DNA of 64,000 nt from Sphingosinicella terrae (GTDB lineage Bacteria; Pseudomonadota; Alphaproteobacteria; Sphingomonadales; Sphingomonadaceae). Shown here in pieces: positions 23,861 through 33,920 of this stretch; positions within the stretch are counted from its first letter, which is position 1, and each line of letters begins with the position of its first letter. The notes under the pieces were generated by a model that made no database searches, was not told where the DNA came from, and saw only the letters and a program-made list of their open reading frames with translations. The DNA is taken from NCBI RefSeq assembly GCF_003347635.1, contig NZ_QDFY01000001.1, positions 372,001-436,000 of the forward strand, written 5' to 3'. Both the position numbers and the translations under genes were made by a program.

Positions 23861-25239
23861 ACGCCGAGCTCCAGCGTGACCGCCCGGTCACCGGCCGTGT
23901 CGATTCCGCGGGCCGCCTGGTCGCTGCCGACGCGCCGCTCGCCGAGCTCAACGCCCGCGCCGGGGGCGGGGAGGCAGGCATGTTGTCGGTGCCCCAGATC
24001 GCCGCGCTCGCCCGGCTTGCGCGACGGCTCGGAATCACCGTCTCCCGCGCCGCCATCGCCGCCGACGGCGATCGCGACATCGACTTGTGGGTGCGTGCCG
24101 AGCCGGTCGGCGAGGATGTCGAGCTCACCATCACCGGCTGGGGCCAGCGTGCCGCCCAGCCCGCCGCTCCGGCCCCGACGGAAGAACGCGAGGCGGATTT
24201 CCTTCGCGCCTCTGCCGACTGGACCTGGGAAACCGATGAGGCGCTTCGGCTGACCGCCTTGTCGGGCGCCGCCGCCGCCGGGCTCGGCCGCGCCTCGGCC
24301 GAATTGATCGGTCAGCAGCTGACCCGCCTGTTCCGCTTCCGCGAAGGCGAGAGCGGGGCGCTGCCGATCCTCACCGCGCTGGCCGAGCACAAGCGCTTCG
24401 ATGGCCAGGTCGCCGAGCTGCGGGCCGGCCGCAAGGGCCGCTACCTGCTCTCCGGGGTCCCGCTGATCGACGGCATGGGTCGTTTCGCCGGCTTCCGCGG
24501 CGCCGCCGTGTCGATGCCGTCCGGCCGCACGGTGCCCCAGCCACTGGCGGGAGGCGAGCGCGCCTCGGCGTTCGGCGAGCGGCTCGACCAGGCGCTCCGC
24601 GCCCCGTTGGCCGCTATCGTCGACAATGCCGAGCGGCTCCGCGCCCAGCCGGAAGGGCCGCTGCGGCACGATTATACCGGCTACGCCGCCGACATTGCCG
24701 CCGCCGGCCGCCATCTGCTCTCGCTGGTCGACGATCTCGTCGATCTCCAGGCGATCGAGCGGCCCGATTTCGCACCGGAGGCCGAAGCGGTCGATCTCGC
24801 CGATCTTGCGCGCCGCGCCTCGGGGCTCCTCGCCGTGCGCGCGGCCGATCTCGGCGTCGAGATCGATCCGCCGGCCTCGGACGAGGCCTTGCCGGCGACG
24901 GGCGACTTCACCCGGGCCCTCCAGGTGCTGATGAACCTGATCAACAATGCCATCCGTTATTCGCCGCAAGGCGGGCAGGTCTGGATCCGGACCGATCGGG
25001 AAGGGGATCTCGCCGCCGTCATCGTCGCCGACCAGGGCAAGGGCATCGCCGACGAGGACCAGCAGCGCATCTTTGACAAGTTCGAGCGGGTCGATCCGGC
25101 CGAGCCGGGCGGCACCGGTCTCGGTCTCTACATCGCCCGCCGGCTCGCCCGGGCGATGGGCGGCGACGTCTCGGTCCACAGTGCGCCGGGGCAGGGGTCG
25201 CGATTCACCTTCACATTGCCGTCGAGGAAGTCGCTCTAA
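23857..25239 (+). CDS. PAS/HATPase sensor-kinase-like protein without the phospho-acceptor histidine
   Basis: A 460-residue protein. Residues 115-225 resemble a PAS domain (DWTWETDEALRLTALSGAAA); the HisKA region is FGERLDQALRAPLAAIVDNA, where the SHELRTPL motif of normal kinases reads DQALRAPL, putting Gln245 in place of His. The ATPase domain is complete: N box NLINNAIRYSPQGG, G1 DQGKGI, F box FDKFERVDP, G2 GGTGLGLYIARR. No transmembrane segment is seen, so it is probably cytosolic. GTG start overlaps the DUF2336 stop. Compare Caulobacter DivL, which has Tyr at this position. Confidence 0.8.
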   Translation: MNAELQRDRPVTGRVDSAGRLVAADAPLAELNARAGGGEAGMLSVPQIAALARLARRLGITVSRAAIAADGDRDIDLWVRAEPVGEDVELTITGWGQRAAQPAAPAPTEEREADFLRASADWTWETDEALRLTALSGAAAAGLGRASAELIGQQLTRLFRFREGESGALPILTALAEHKRFDGQVAELRAGRKGRYLLSGVPLIDGMGRFAGFRGAAVSMPSGRTVPQPLAGGERASAFGERLDQALRAPLAAIVDNAERLRAQPEGPLRHDYTGYAADIAAAGRHLLSLVDDLVDLQAIERPDFAPEAEAVDLADLARRASGLLAVRAADLGVEIDPPASDEALPATGDFTRALQVLMNLINNAIRYSPQGGQVWIRTDREGDLAAVIVADQGKGIADEDQQRIFDKFERVDPAEPGGTGLGLYIARRLARAMGGDVSVHSAPGQGSRFTFTLPSRKSL

Positions 25240-25322
25240 GCGATTAGGAGGCAGGCCTTCCTCTCCCTGCTGGACAAGGCGATGGCGCGCGGCCAGTCTC
25301 CGTTGGAGGCAGGGAGGGGGAT

Positions 25323-26237
25323 TTGGCCGACAGGATGATGGCTTCGGTGGAGCTCGGCGGCACCAAATGCGTCTGCCTGCTCGGGCGCGGACCCGACGAG
25401 ATCGCGGAGCAGCGGCGGATCCCGACCGAGGCGCCGGAGCGGACCTTGGCCGCGATCGAAGCCGTTCTCGATCGATGGCGGGAGGCGGAGGATGGCTTTT
25501 CCGCGCTCGGGATCGCGTCCTTCGGGCCGATCGACATCGACCGATCGTCTCCTGGCTGGGGTCGGATGAAGGCGACGACCAAGCCGGGCTGGCAAGGCGC
25601 CGACATTGCCGGCCGCCTCGAGCGCCGATATGCCGTCCCCACCGCCTTCGATACCGACGTCAACGGCGCCGCCCTTGCCGAGGGACTCTGGGGCGCCGCC
25701 CGCGGGCTCGACAGCTTCGCCTATGTCACCGTCGGCACGGGCGTCGGCGTCGGGATCGTCTGCGGCGGCAGGCCGATCGGCGGCTTTTCCCATCCCGAGG
25801 CCGGCCATGTCCGCGTGGCGCGTGCGCCGGGCGACGACTGGCCCGGCTTCTGCAGCTTCCACGGCGGCTGCGTCGAGGGGCTGGCCTCGGGGCCCGCCAT
25901 CGAGGCGCGGCTCGGTCACCCCGCCGCCGAGGCGCCGGCCGACCATCCGGTCTGGCGCCTCGTCGCCCACACGCTCGCCCAATTGTGCCACGGCCTCGCG
26001 CTCGTCGCGGCGCCGCGCCGGATCCTGCTCGGCGGCGGGGTCATGGAGGCGCAGCCGCATCTGTTCCCGCGCATCCGCGAGGCGCTTGCCGCCAGCCTCG
26101 CCGACTATTTCCCTCTGCCGCCGGGAGACTATGTCGTGGCTCCGGGGCTCGGCGGCCTTGCCGGGCCATGCGGCGGGATCGCGCTCGCTCAGGGCGTGTT
26201 GTCCGGAGGCAAAGGGAACATGGGTCATGATGGCTGA
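25323..26237 (+). CDS. ROK family sugar kinase (fructokinase-like)
   Basis: About 304 residues. Visible: SVELGGTKCVCLLG (ATP phosphate loop with DxGxTK-like pattern, Glu replacing Asp), the FGPIDID sugar-site region, DTDVNGAALAEGLWGAARG with the catalytic Asp, VTVGTGVGVGIV, and the zinc motif of ROK kinases H-(x)n-CxFHGGCxEG (GHVRVAR to CSFHGGCVEGLASG). Likely converts fructose or a related hexose to the 6-phosphate. The TTG at 25323 has the best ribosome-site spacing (GGGAGGGGG); ATG 25335 is the alternative. It overlaps manA by 11 bp, which suggests a fructose/mannose step pair. Confidence 0.85.
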   Translation: MADRMMASVELGGTKCVCLLGRGPDEIAEQRRIPTEAPERTLAAIEAVLDRWREAEDGFSALGIASFGPIDIDRSSPGWGRMKATTKPGWQGADIAGRLERRYAVPTAFDTDVNGAALAEGLWGAARGLDSFAYVTVGTGVGVGIVCGGRPIGGFSHPEAGHVRVARAPGDDWPGFCSFHGGCVEGLASGPAIEARLGHPAAEAPADHPVWRLVAHTLAQLCHGLALVAAPRRILLGGGVMEAQPHLFPRIREALAASLADYFPLPPGDYVVAPGLGGLAGPCGGIALAQGVLSGGKGNMGHDG

Positions 26238-27075
26238 GCCGCTGCCGCGCCGGCTGGTGCGAAAGCCGTGGGGACGGCGCGATCTGCCCGGCTGGACCGG
26301 GGCGGAGGCCCAAAGCGAGCCGGTGGGCGAGGTCTGGTTCCCCGATCCGGCCGGCGACGAGGCCGATCTCCTCGTCAAATACCTGTTCACGTCGGAGAAG
26401 CTGTCGATCCAGGTCCATCCCGACGATCGCGCCGCCCGCGCTTCGGGCCATCGCCGCGGCAAGGACGAAGCCTGGCTGGTGCTGCGGGCCGATCCCGGCG
26501 CCGCCATCGGTCTCGGCCTGCGCGAGGCCGTCTCGCGCGGGGCGCTCCGTGCAGCCGCGCTCGACGGCAGCATCGAGCGGCTGATCGACTGGAGGCCGGT
26601 CCGCGCCGGCGACCTCTTCTATTCGCCGGCGGGAACCGTCCACGCGATCGGCGCCGGTCTGACGGTCCTCGAGATCCAGCAGAATCTCGATCTCACCTAC
26701 CGCCTCTACGATTATGGCCGCCCGCGCGAGCTCCATCTCGACGCCGGCATCGCCGCCGCGGATCCGTCGCCGTGGCGCGCCGCCGGGAGCACCCGCGCGA
26801 TCGCCCCCGGCCGCGATGCCCTCGCCTCGGGCGCTGCCTTCGTCGTCGAGCGTTGGCGGGACGCCGCCGGAATCATCGGCGGCGACGGCCTGGCGCCGGT
26901 CTGGGTGATCCCGCTCGAGGCAGGCGCCAGCCTCGACGGACGCCCGCTCGAGCCGGGATCGGTGTGGACGATGCGCGGGCAGGCGGAGCTCGCCGTGCCG
27001 CCCTCGGCCGAGCTGCTGCTCGCTTATGCGGGGAGCGAGATCAGGTTTGCGCCGGAGCCGCGCCGATCGCCCTGA
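26227..27075 (+). CDS. manA: Mannose-6-phosphate isomerase, class I
   Basis: A 282-residue cupin-fold zinc enzyme interconverting mannose 6-phosphate and fructose 6-phosphate. Motifs: KPWGRRDLPGW, SEKLSIQVHPDD with the QVHP zinc ligands, KDEAWLVL, PAGTVHAIGAGLTVLEIQQN (second zinc His), and DLTYRLYDYGRPRELHLD. It is at the short end of the family, matching bacterial type. The start ATG overlaps the ROK kinase gene, and the 3' end overlaps the convergent GH5 gene by 35 bp. Confidence 0.93.
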   Translation: MMAEPLPRRLVRKPWGRRDLPGWTGAEAQSEPVGEVWFPDPAGDEADLLVKYLFTSEKLSIQVHPDDRAARASGHRRGKDEAWLVLRADPGAAIGLGLREAVSRGALRAAALDGSIERLIDWRPVRAGDLFYSPAGTVHAIGAGLTVLEIQQNLDLTYRLYDYGRPRELHLDAGIAAADPSPWRAAGSTRAIAPGRDALASGAAFVVERWRDAAGIIGGDGLAPVWVIPLEAGASLDGRPLEPGSVWTMRGQAELAVPPSAELLLAYAGSEIRFAPEPRRSP

Positions 27076-28384
27076 CATGCCCGCGGATCAGTCGCTGCGT
27101 GCTCTCGTCGCCGTCGAACACGCCGTACCACCCTTGCGGCTCGTGAGGCGGGTCGCCGAGATAGGAAATGTCGCCGTTGCGGAAGCGCCAATCCTCGTGC
27201 TGCGCGCGCCCTTCGCCGTTCCAGGACCAGAAATTCGATCCGGCCAGCGGCCCGCCTCGCGCGACGCTGGCCTCGACCGCTTCGTAGATGAGGCCGTAAT
27301 AGCGATCGCGAAAGCTGGTCGCCGCGGCCGGATCGTAGCTGACGCCGTCGCGCGGGAAGCCGAACTCCTCGATCACCAGGGGCTTGCCGAGCTGTTCCGC
27401 CAGTGCGACGTGGCGGACGATATAGTCGCGCACCAGCGCCTCGCAGCGCGGCCAGCTCCCGGCGAGGTCCTGCGGATCGGCCCAGCCCCAGTTCTGCGGC
27501 CAGATATGAGCGGTGAGATAGTCGATCGAATCGGGTGAATGCTCGGTGATGACGCATTGGGCATCCTCGAGGCAGCCTTTCAGTCCTTCGCTTCCGGTCG
27601 AGACGAGATGGTTCGGGTCCAGCGACTTGATCAGCGCGGCCGTGCCTTCGACCCAACGATAGAAAGCGGGGAGATTGGGGCGGCCGATCGCCTCGCTGCC
27701 GCCGGGCCGAGGCTCGTTGGCGAGCTGCCAGGCCATGATCGTCGGATCGTCGGCATAGGCTATTCCAGTGACCGTGTTGATCCGGCCGACGACGGCGCGG
27801 ATATAATCGTGGTACATCGCGACCGCTTCCGGCGACCAATAGAAGCCGGCGACGAAATCGGGGAATTCCGGCCAGGGATGGGCGGGGTCGTTCATGTCGA
27901 TGAAGCGTCCGCCATTGTTCCAGTAGAGGTAGGTGGCCATCCCGCCCGACCATTCCCAGAAATTGGTGAGATAGAGGACCGCGCGCATGCCGCGCCGGCC
28001 CATCTCGGCGAGGAAATGGTCGAGCCCGCCGAGCAGGGCCTGGTTGTAGTCGCTGCCGCGGTCGCGGAAGCTTGGCTTGACCGAGTTGCGGAGCGGCGAA
28101 TCCTCCGAACCGGCGAGGGCGCGGATGTTGGTGATGCCAAGGGCGGCGAGCCGATCGAGCTCGCGGGCCAGCCGCGGGCGGTTGCCGTAAGCCGCGTCGG
28201 CGCCGAGATAGGCGCCGTACCACATATTGGTGCCGGCATAATGATAGGCTTCGCCGCCGATGGTGAAGCGCATGCCCTCGCGGCGCACGAGGGTGCGGTC
28301 AACCGGCGACGCCAGGCCGGGCCCGGCCGCGCAGCCCGCCAACGCCGCCGCGCCGGCGATCATCATCGATCGTCTCGTGAACAT
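27041..28384 (-). CDS. GH5 family glycoside hydrolase, mannanase-like lipoprotein
   Basis: A 447-residue exported enzyme. The N-terminus MFTRRSMMIAGAAALAGC combines a twin-arginine-like start with a lipobox (Cys18). The TIM-barrel has GH5 subfamily-7-like features: FTIGGEAYHYAGTNMWYGAY, GMRAVLYLTNFWEWSGGM, acid/base Glu in MAWQLANEPRPGG, and nucleophile Glu in PLVIEEFGFPRDG. Such enzymes cut beta-1,4-mannans. AGGAGGGGAG precedes the ATG. Mannan breakdown would feed the manA/ROK genes that converge on it; the substrate is inferred from similarity and context. Confidence 0.85.
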   Translation of the reverse strand: MFTRRSMMIAGAAALAGCAAGPGLASPVDRTLVRREGMRFTIGGEAYHYAGTNMWYGAYLGADAAYGNRPRLARELDRLAALGITNIRALAGSEDSPLRNSVKPSFRDRGSDYNQALLGGLDHFLAEMGRRGMRAVLYLTNFWEWSGGMATYLYWNNGGRFIDMNDPAHPWPEFPDFVAGFYWSPEAVAMYHDYIRAVVGRINTVTGIAYADDPTIMAWQLANEPRPGGSEAIGRPNLPAFYRWVEGTAALIKSLDPNHLVSTGSEGLKGCLEDAQCVITEHSPDSIDYLTAHIWPQNWGWADPQDLAGSWPRCEALVRDYIVRHVALAEQLGKPLVIEEFGFPRDGVSYDPAAATSFRDRYYGLIYEAVEASVARGGPLAGSNFWSWNGEGRAQHEDWRFRNGDISYLGDPPHEPQGWYGVFDGDESTQRLIRGHVRAIGAAPAQT

Positions 28385-28564
28385 TGCTCCCCTCCTGCGT
28401 CCGGCGCTCGTGCCCCTATGACAGCGCTGGACTATAGAGCGGAAATATCGGCGAGCACCATCCCCGACCGCGGCAGGGCCGGCAGCCGCGCCAAATCCGG
28501 CTCCAGATCCTGTTCCGGAACCGCATCGTGCATGGCGCGGACGAGAGCACGGCAAGAACAAGGA

Positions 28565-28592
28565 GGCGCGGCGCCGCGATCGGCGCCGCGCC
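28565..28592 (-). terminator. Terminator after gltA
   Basis: GGCGCGGCGCC (28565-28575) pairs perfectly with GGCGCCGCGCC (28582-28592) around a 6-base loop. Reading leftward the stem is followed by CTCCTTGTTCTTGCC, a modest T-rich tail, about 60 bp after the gltA stop. Confidence 0.5.
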
Positions 28593-28650
28593 GAGACTGT
28601 CTGGCGCTCGGAGGGCATTCTCCGGAGGCGCGGTACGCCTCCAACGGCGC

Positions 28651-29934
28651 CTAGCGCCGATCGACCGGCAGGTAGTCGCGCTGGGCGGAGCCGGTGTAGA
28701 GCTGGCGAGGGCGGCCGATCTTCTGGTCGGGATCGGAAATCATCTCGTTCCACTGGGCGACCCAGCCGACGGTGCGGGCGAGGGCGAACAAGGCGGTGAA
28801 CATCTCGGTCGGGAAGCCGATCGCCGACAGGATGACCCCCGAATAGAAATCGACGTTGGGATAGAGCTTCTTCTCGATGAAATAGTCGTCCTTGAGCGCG
28901 ATCTGCTCGAGCTCTCGGGCGGTGTCGAGCACCGGATCCGAGATATTGAGCGCGTTCAGCACCTCCTCCGCCGTCTTCTGCATCACCTTCGCGCGCGGGT
29001 CGTAATTCTTGTAGACCCGGTGGCCGAAGCCCATCAGCCGGAACGGATCTTCCTTGTCCTTGGCGCGGGCGATATATTCGGGAATACGCTCCGGGCGACC
29101 GATCTCGCGCAGCATGTTGAGCGCGGCCTCGTTGGCGCCGCCATGGGCCGGGCCCCACAGGCAGGCGATCCCGGCGGCGATGCACGCGAACGGATTGGCG
29201 CCCGACGATCCCGCCAGCCGGACGGTCGACGTCGATGCATTCTGCTCGTGATCGGCATGCAGGATGAAGATGCGCCGCATCGCCCGCTCGATCACCGGAT
29301 TGACCTCGAAGGGCTCGGCCGGGACGCCGAAGGTCATCCGCAGGAAGTTGCCGGTGTAGGACAGGTCGTTCTGCGGGTACATGAACGGCTGGCCGAGCGA
29401 ATATTTGTAGGCCATGGCCGCGATCGTCGGCATCTTGGCGATCAGCCGGTGAGAGGCGATCATCCGCTGCTTGGGATCGGTGATGTCGGTGCTGTCATGG
29501 TAGAAGGCCGACAGCGCACCGACGACGCCGCACATGATCGCCATCGGGTGGGCGTCGCGGCGGAAGCCGCGATAGAAGGTGGCGAGCTGCTCGTGCAGCA
29601 TCGTGTGGCGCGTGATCGTGCGCGTGAACCTCTCCAGCTCCTCCTGCTTCGGCAGCTCGCCGTTGAGCAGCAGATAGGCGACCTCCATGAAGGTCGAATG
29701 CTCGGCGAGCTGGTCGATTGGATAGCCGCGGTGGAGAAGGACGCCCTTGTCGCCGTCGATATAGGTGATCTGGGACTGGCAGCTTGCGGTCGACGTGAAG
29801 CCGGGATCGTAGGTGAACACGCCCGTCTGCGCATACAGCTTGCGGATGTCGACCACGTCCGGGCCCGTCGTGCCGGACCGCACGTCATAATCGAATCCGT
29901 TGCCGTCGATCGTCAGGCTGGCCTTGTCCGCCAT
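28651..29934 (-). CDS. gltA: Citrate synthase
   Basis: A 427-residue type II citrate synthase (oxaloacetate + acetyl-CoA to citrate). Motifs: [34 protein letters not shown], active-site His region [37 protein letters not shown], and [17 protein letters not shown] with its Arg/His. The length is normal for Gram-negative bacteria. It lies one base after gltX, so the two share a transcript. Confidence 0.98.
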   Translation of the reverse strand: MADKASLTIDGNGFDYDVRSGTTGPDVVDIRKLYAQTGVFTYDPGFTSTASCQSQITYIDGDKGVLLHRGYPIDQLAEHSTFMEVAYLLLNGELPKQEELERFTRTITRHTMLHEQLATFYRGFRRDAHPMAIMCGVVGALSAFYHDSTDITDPKQRMIASHRLIAKMPTIAAMAYKYSLGQPFMYPQNDLSYTGNFLRMTFGVPAEPFEVNPVIERAMRRIFILHADHEQNASTSTVRLAGSSGANPFACIAAGIACLWGPAHGGANEAALNMLREIGRPERIPEYIARAKDKEDPFRLMGFGHRVYKNYDPRAKVMQKTAEEVLNALNISDPVLDTARELEQIALKDDYFIEKKLYPNVDFYSGVILSAIGFPTEMFTALFALARTVGWVAQWNEMISDPDQKIGRPRQLYTGSAQRDYLPVDRR

Positions 29935-29935
29935 C

Positions 29936-31360
29936 TCAATTTTCCTTCCTGGTCATCTGGTCGGCGATGCGCGCGAGGCTTTCCTCCCTCCCGAGCAACG
30001 CAAGCACGTCGAAGATACCGGGCGAGGTCGCCCGCCCGGTGAGCGCCGCCCGCAGCGGCTGCGCCACCTGGCCGAGCTTCACCGCTCGTGCCTCAGCCAC
30101 CTCCCGCACGGCCTGCTCGCTCGTTTCGGCATCCCACGTCTCCAGTCGCCCGAGGGCGTCGTGTACGAGGGCGAGCAGGTCCCGCGCGTCGCCGTCTAGC
30201 AAAGACGAGGCCTTCTCGTCCATGTCCAGCGGGCGCGGCCTGAACAGGAAGAGGGCGCCGTCGGCCAGCTCGTTGAGATCCTTCGCACGTGGCGTCAATT
30301 GCGGCATCGCCCGCGCGAGCAGATCGATGTCCCTCGCGTCGAGCCCCCGGCGGAGCGCGCCCTCCACCTTGTGGTCGATCAGGCTGGCAAGGCGATAGGG
30401 ATCGGCAGCGCGGATATAATGGGCATTGAGATGCTCGAGCTTCTTGGTGTCGAAGCGTGACGGCGACCGGCCGACATGGCCGAGATCGAACCAGCTGACC
30501 GCATCGTCGCGGGCGATGATCTCGTCGTCGCCATGGCCCCAGCCGAGCCGGAGCAGATAGTTGAACAACGCCTCGGGCAGGATGCCGAGCTCGTCGCGAT
30601 AGGTCTCGACGCCGAGCGCGCCGTGCCGCTTCGACAGCTTGGCGCCATCCGGGCCGTGGATCAGCGGGACGTGGCCGTAGACCGGCTCGGGCCAACCCAT
30701 GGCGCGGACGATGACGAGCTGGCGGAAGGCGTTGTTGAGATGGTCGTCGCCGCGGACGACGTGGGTGACGCCCATGTCGTGATCGTCGACGACGACGGCG
30801 AGCATGTAGGTGGGCGAACCGTCCGAGCGAAGCAGGATGAAGTCGTCCAGCTCGGCATTCTGGACCGCGACCCGGCCCTGGACCTGGTCCTCGATCACCG
30901 TCTCGCCTTCGCGGGGCGCCTTCAGCCGGATGACGCAAGGCTGGTCGGCCGGCGCCTCGCCGGCGCCGCGCTCGCGCCAGGGGCTCTGGATGCGGAACGG
31001 CCGGCGCTCGCGCTCGGCGTCGGCGCGCGCGGCGGCGAGCTCCTCGCCGGTCATGTAGCAGCGATAGGCGTGGCCGGCCTCGAGCAGCTGGTGGGCGACC
31101 TCGGCATGGCGCTCGGCGAAATGCGACTGAAAATAGGTCTCTCCATCCCAGTCGAGGCCGAGCCAGCTCATCCCGTCGAGGATGGCGTCGATCGCCGCCT
31201 GGGTGGAGCGCGCCTTGTCGGTATCCTCGATCCTGAGAAGGAAGCGGCCGCCATGATGGCGCGCATAGAGCCAGTTGAACAAGGCGGTGCGCGCTCCGCC
31301 GATGTGCAGGAAGCCGGTCGGGGACGGCGCGAAGCGGGTGACGACTTGGCTTGCGCTCAC
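29936..31360 (-). CDS. gltX: Glutamate--tRNA ligase
   Basis: A 474-residue class I aminoacyl-tRNA synthetase charging tRNA-Glu. The HIGH motif appears as [20 protein letters not shown], followed by [25 protein letters not shown] and the KMSKS-type loop [20 protein letters not shown] are present. I start at GTG 31360 because GGAGA lies 8 bases upstream, giving a family-typical N-terminus; the open frame extends 20 codons further. gltA follows directly; comEC is divergent. Confidence 0.96.
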   Translation of the reverse strand: MSASQVVTRFAPSPTGFLHIGGARTALFNWLYARHHGGRFLLRIEDTDKARSTQAAIDAILDGMSWLGLDWDGETYFQSHFAERHAEVAHQLLEAGHAYRCYMTGEELAAARADAERERRPFRIQSPWRERGAGEAPADQPCVIRLKAPREGETVIEDQVQGRVAVQNAELDDFILLRSDGSPTYMLAVVVDDHDMGVTHVVRGDDHLNNAFRQLVIVRAMGWPEPVYGHVPLIHGPDGAKLSKRHGALGVETYRDELGILPEALFNYLLRLGWGHGDDEIIARDDAVSWFDLGHVGRSPSRFDTKKLEHLNAHYIRAADPYRLASLIDHKVEGALRRGLDARDIDLLARAMPQLTPRAKDLNELADGALFLFRPRPLDMDEKASSLLDGDARDLLALVHDALGRLETWDAETSEQAVREVAEARAVKLGQVAQPLRAALTGRATSPGIFDVLALLGREESLARIADQMTRKEN

Positions 31361-31450
31361 GCAGGCTTTCTCCAAGGATGCACAGGTCATGGCGACCGGG
31401 GACGCGAGGGGCCCTAGCATAGGGAGTCAGCCCGGCGGAAGCCGGCAGCC

Positions 31451-33580
31451 ATGAGCACGCTCGCGCCGGCGAAAACAGGCCCCTCTCTCGCAGCGCGCGC
31501 GGCCCTGGCGGCCCGGGGCCTGGCCGCGTCGATGGAGCGCCGATTCGAGTCGGAACGCGACCAGCTGCCGCTCTGGCTGCCGGTCGGCCTCATCCTCGGC
31601 ATCGCTCTCTATTTCTGGCTGCCCGACCGAAACGGCTGGATCGCGGTCCTTGCCGGCGCGGCGGCGCTCGCGCTCGGCGCGGGCGCCTTCGCCGGCGCGA
31701 CGCGTGCCGGCCGGGCCCTGTGCCTGTTCGCCATCGCCGCGGCGATCGGCTGCGGCCATGTCTGGTGGAAGGCCGAACGGGTGACGGCGCCAAGACTGGC
31801 ACGGGATGGGCTCGTCGAGACGACGGCGCTGGTCGTGAGCGTGCAGCGAATGGCTGCCGAGGGGACGCGGCGGCTGGTCGTCGCCCCCGACGATCGCGCT
31901 CTGGCCGCCCGGCTGCGGGTCAATGTCGACGAGGAGGACGTGCCGGCCGGGCTCGACGCCGGCGCCCGGATCCGGCTGCGCGCCTGGATGATGCCGCCGC
32001 CGCCCATGGCCGCGCCCGGCGCCTACGACTTCGCCCGCGCCGCTTGGTTCCAGCAGCTCGGCGGGACCGGACGGGCGCTGGAGATCGAGATCGTCGCACC
32101 GCCCGATTCGCGGGGGTGGCGCGCCCGGATCGCCGGATGGCGGGACGCGCTCGCCAGTCATGTCCGCGACTCGATCGGCGGCGGCGCCGAGGGGGGAATC
32201 GCCGCGGCCCTGGCGACGGGCGACCAATATGGCATTCCCGAGGAGGATGCGGAGGCGATGCGCCGATCCGGGCTCGCCCATCTGCTGTCGGTGAGCGGCC
32301 TCCATCTTACCGCTGCGGTCGGCGCGGTGATGTTGCTCACGTTGAAGCTGCTCGCGCTCAGCCCGGCTCTTGCGCTGCGTTTCCGCCTGGTGGTGATCGC
32401 CGCATTCGCCGGAGCGGTCGCCGGGATCGCCTATACCTTGCTCACCGGCGCGGAGGTGCCGACGGTGCGCGCCTGCATCGCCGCCTTGCTCGTCCTCGCC
32501 GGCATCGCCCTCGGCCGCGACGCGCTGACCCTGCGCCTCGTCGCGGTCGGCGCGCTCGCCGTCCTCCTGCTCTGGCCCGAATCGCTGGCCGGTCCGAGCT
32601 TCCAGCTGAGCTTCGCCGCTATCGTGGCGATCGTCGCGCTGCACGAGAATCCGCGTATCCAGGCCTTGCTCTCCCGCCGCGACGAAGGCGCCGCCGCGCG
32701 GACGGGCCGCTTCCTGCTCGGCCTCGCGCTGACCGGTCTCGCGGTCGAGCTCGCGCTGACGCCGATCGCCCTGTTCCATTTTCACCGCTCCGGGCTGTAC
32801 GGCGCCGCGGCCAATATCGTCGCCATCCCGCTCACCACCTTCGTCATCATGCCGCTGGAGGCGCTCGCTCTGCTGCTCGACCTGGTTGGCCTGGGGGCGC
32901 CGGCCTGGTGGCTGACCGGGAGGGCGCTCGCCTTCCTGGTCTGGCTCGCCCATGCGGCGGCGAACGCGCCGGGGGCGGTGGCGCTGCTGCCGGCAATGCC
33001 GCGCGGCGCCTTCGCTCTGATCGTTGCCGGGGGCTTGTGGATCTGCCTGTGGCGAACCGGATGGCGCCGGCTCGGCATCCTTCCAGCCGCGATCGGTGCC
33101 TTATGGGCGTTCAGCGTCCCGCCGCCGGACGTCATCGCCACCGGCGACGGCCGGCACCTCGTCCTGCGCACCCCGACCGGGGGCCTCGCCTTGCTGCGGC
33201 CCAAAGCCGGCGACTATGTCCGCGAGACGCTGGCCGAGCTGGCCGGGGCCGAGCCCGAATATCGCGAGCTCGAGGGGCTGCCGACCGTCGCCTGCAGCCC
33301 GGAGCTGTGCGCCGTCTATGTCGATCGTGTCGGCCGGCGCTGGCGGATCCTGGTCACCCGCTCGCGCCATTTCGTTCGCTGGGACCAGATGGTGCGCGCC
33401 TGCGCCGCCGCCGACATCGTCATCGCCGACCGCCTGCTGCCGCGCGCCTGCGCGCCGCGCTGGCTGAGGGCCGACCGCGCTTTCCTGCGCCGCACCGGCG
33501 GCTTCAGCCTGACGCTCGGCGAACGGCCGCGGCTGGCGACCGTCGCCGGCCAGGTCGGCCGTCACCCCTGGGCAGATTGA
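31451..33580 (+). CDS. comEC: ComEC/Rec2 family DNA-uptake channel
   Basis: A 709-residue inner-membrane protein. An N-terminal soluble DUF4131-type region (about 60-190) precedes the competence domain, whose signature IPEEDAEAMRRSGLAHLLSV / SGLHLTAAVG is clear near residue 275; at least eight hydrophobic segments follow to about residue 560. The C-terminal part (IATGDGRHLVLRTPTGGLAL onward) resembles a shortened metallo-lactamase-like domain. ComEC channels carry single-stranded DNA across the inner membrane during transformation. Whether this strain is competent cannot be judged here. Confidence 0.92.
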   Translation: MSTLAPAKTGPSLAARAALAARGLAASMERRFESERDQLPLWLPVGLILGIALYFWLPDRNGWIAVLAGAAALALGAGAFAGATRAGRALCLFAIAAAIGCGHVWWKAERVTAPRLARDGLVETTALVVSVQRMAAEGTRRLVVAPDDRALAARLRVNVDEEDVPAGLDAGARIRLRAWMMPPPPMAAPGAYDFARAAWFQQLGGTGRALEIEIVAPPDSRGWRARIAGWRDALASHVRDSIGGGAEGGIAAALATGDQYGIPEEDAEAMRRSGLAHLLSVSGLHLTAAVGAVMLLTLKLLALSPALALRFRLVVIAAFAGAVAGIAYTLLTGAEVPTVRACIAALLVLAGIALGRDALTLRLVAVGALAVLLLWPESLAGPSFQLSFAAIVAIVALHENPRIQALLSRRDEGAAARTGRFLLGLALTGLAVELALTPIALFHFHRSGLYGAAANIVAIPLTTFVIMPLEALALLLDLVGLGAPAWWLTGRALAFLVWLAHAAANAPGAVALLPAMPRGAFALIVAGGLWICLWRTGWRRLGILPAAIGALWAFSVPPPDVIATGDGRHLVLRTPTGGLALLRPKAGDYVRETLAELAGAEPEYRELEGLPTVACSPELCAVYVDRVGRRWRILVTRSRHFVRWDQMVRACAAADIVIADRLLPRACAPRWLRADRAFLRRTGGFSLTLGERPRLATVAGQVGRHPWAD

Positions 33581-33626
33581 TCCCGGGGAACGGCCGACTC
33601 TGTCCGCTCGCGCGAGCGTCGCGAGG

Positions 33627-33920
33627 TCAGTCGAACAGCTCCTCGAGGAAGGACTTGCGCCGCTTCTTGTGGCCGTAATGATAGTCGCGGTCATGATCGT
33701 GGCGGCCCGGACGCGGCTGATGCAGCGGCGGCGCGCTCTGCTGAGGCGGCGGTGGCGGCGCCAGATCGCGGGCGCTGCGCTCGATGATCTTGTCGAGCTC
33801 GCCTCGGTCCAGCCAGACGCCGCGGCATTGCTGGCAATAGTCGATCTCGACTCCCTGGCGCTCGCTCATGACGAGCGGCACGCGGCAGACGGGACAGTTC
33901 ATGGCGGGATTGTCGGTCAT
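33627..33920 (-). CDS. zf-TFIIB zinc-ribbon protein
   Basis: A 97-residue protein. The N-terminal zinc ribbon has CPVC (residues 9-12) and CQQCRGVWLDRGELDKII, the standard zf-TFIIB pattern. A Pro/Gln-rich linker and a His/Lys-rich tail (HDRDYHYGHKKRRKSFLEEL) follow. The family is widespread and uncharacterised; nucleic-acid binding is likely but unproven. Confidence 0.88.
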   Translation of the reverse strand: MTDNPAMNCPVCRVPLVMSERQGVEIDYCQQCRGVWLDRGELDKIIERSARDLAPPPPPQQSAPPLHQPRPGRHDHDRDYHYGHKKRRKSFLEELFD

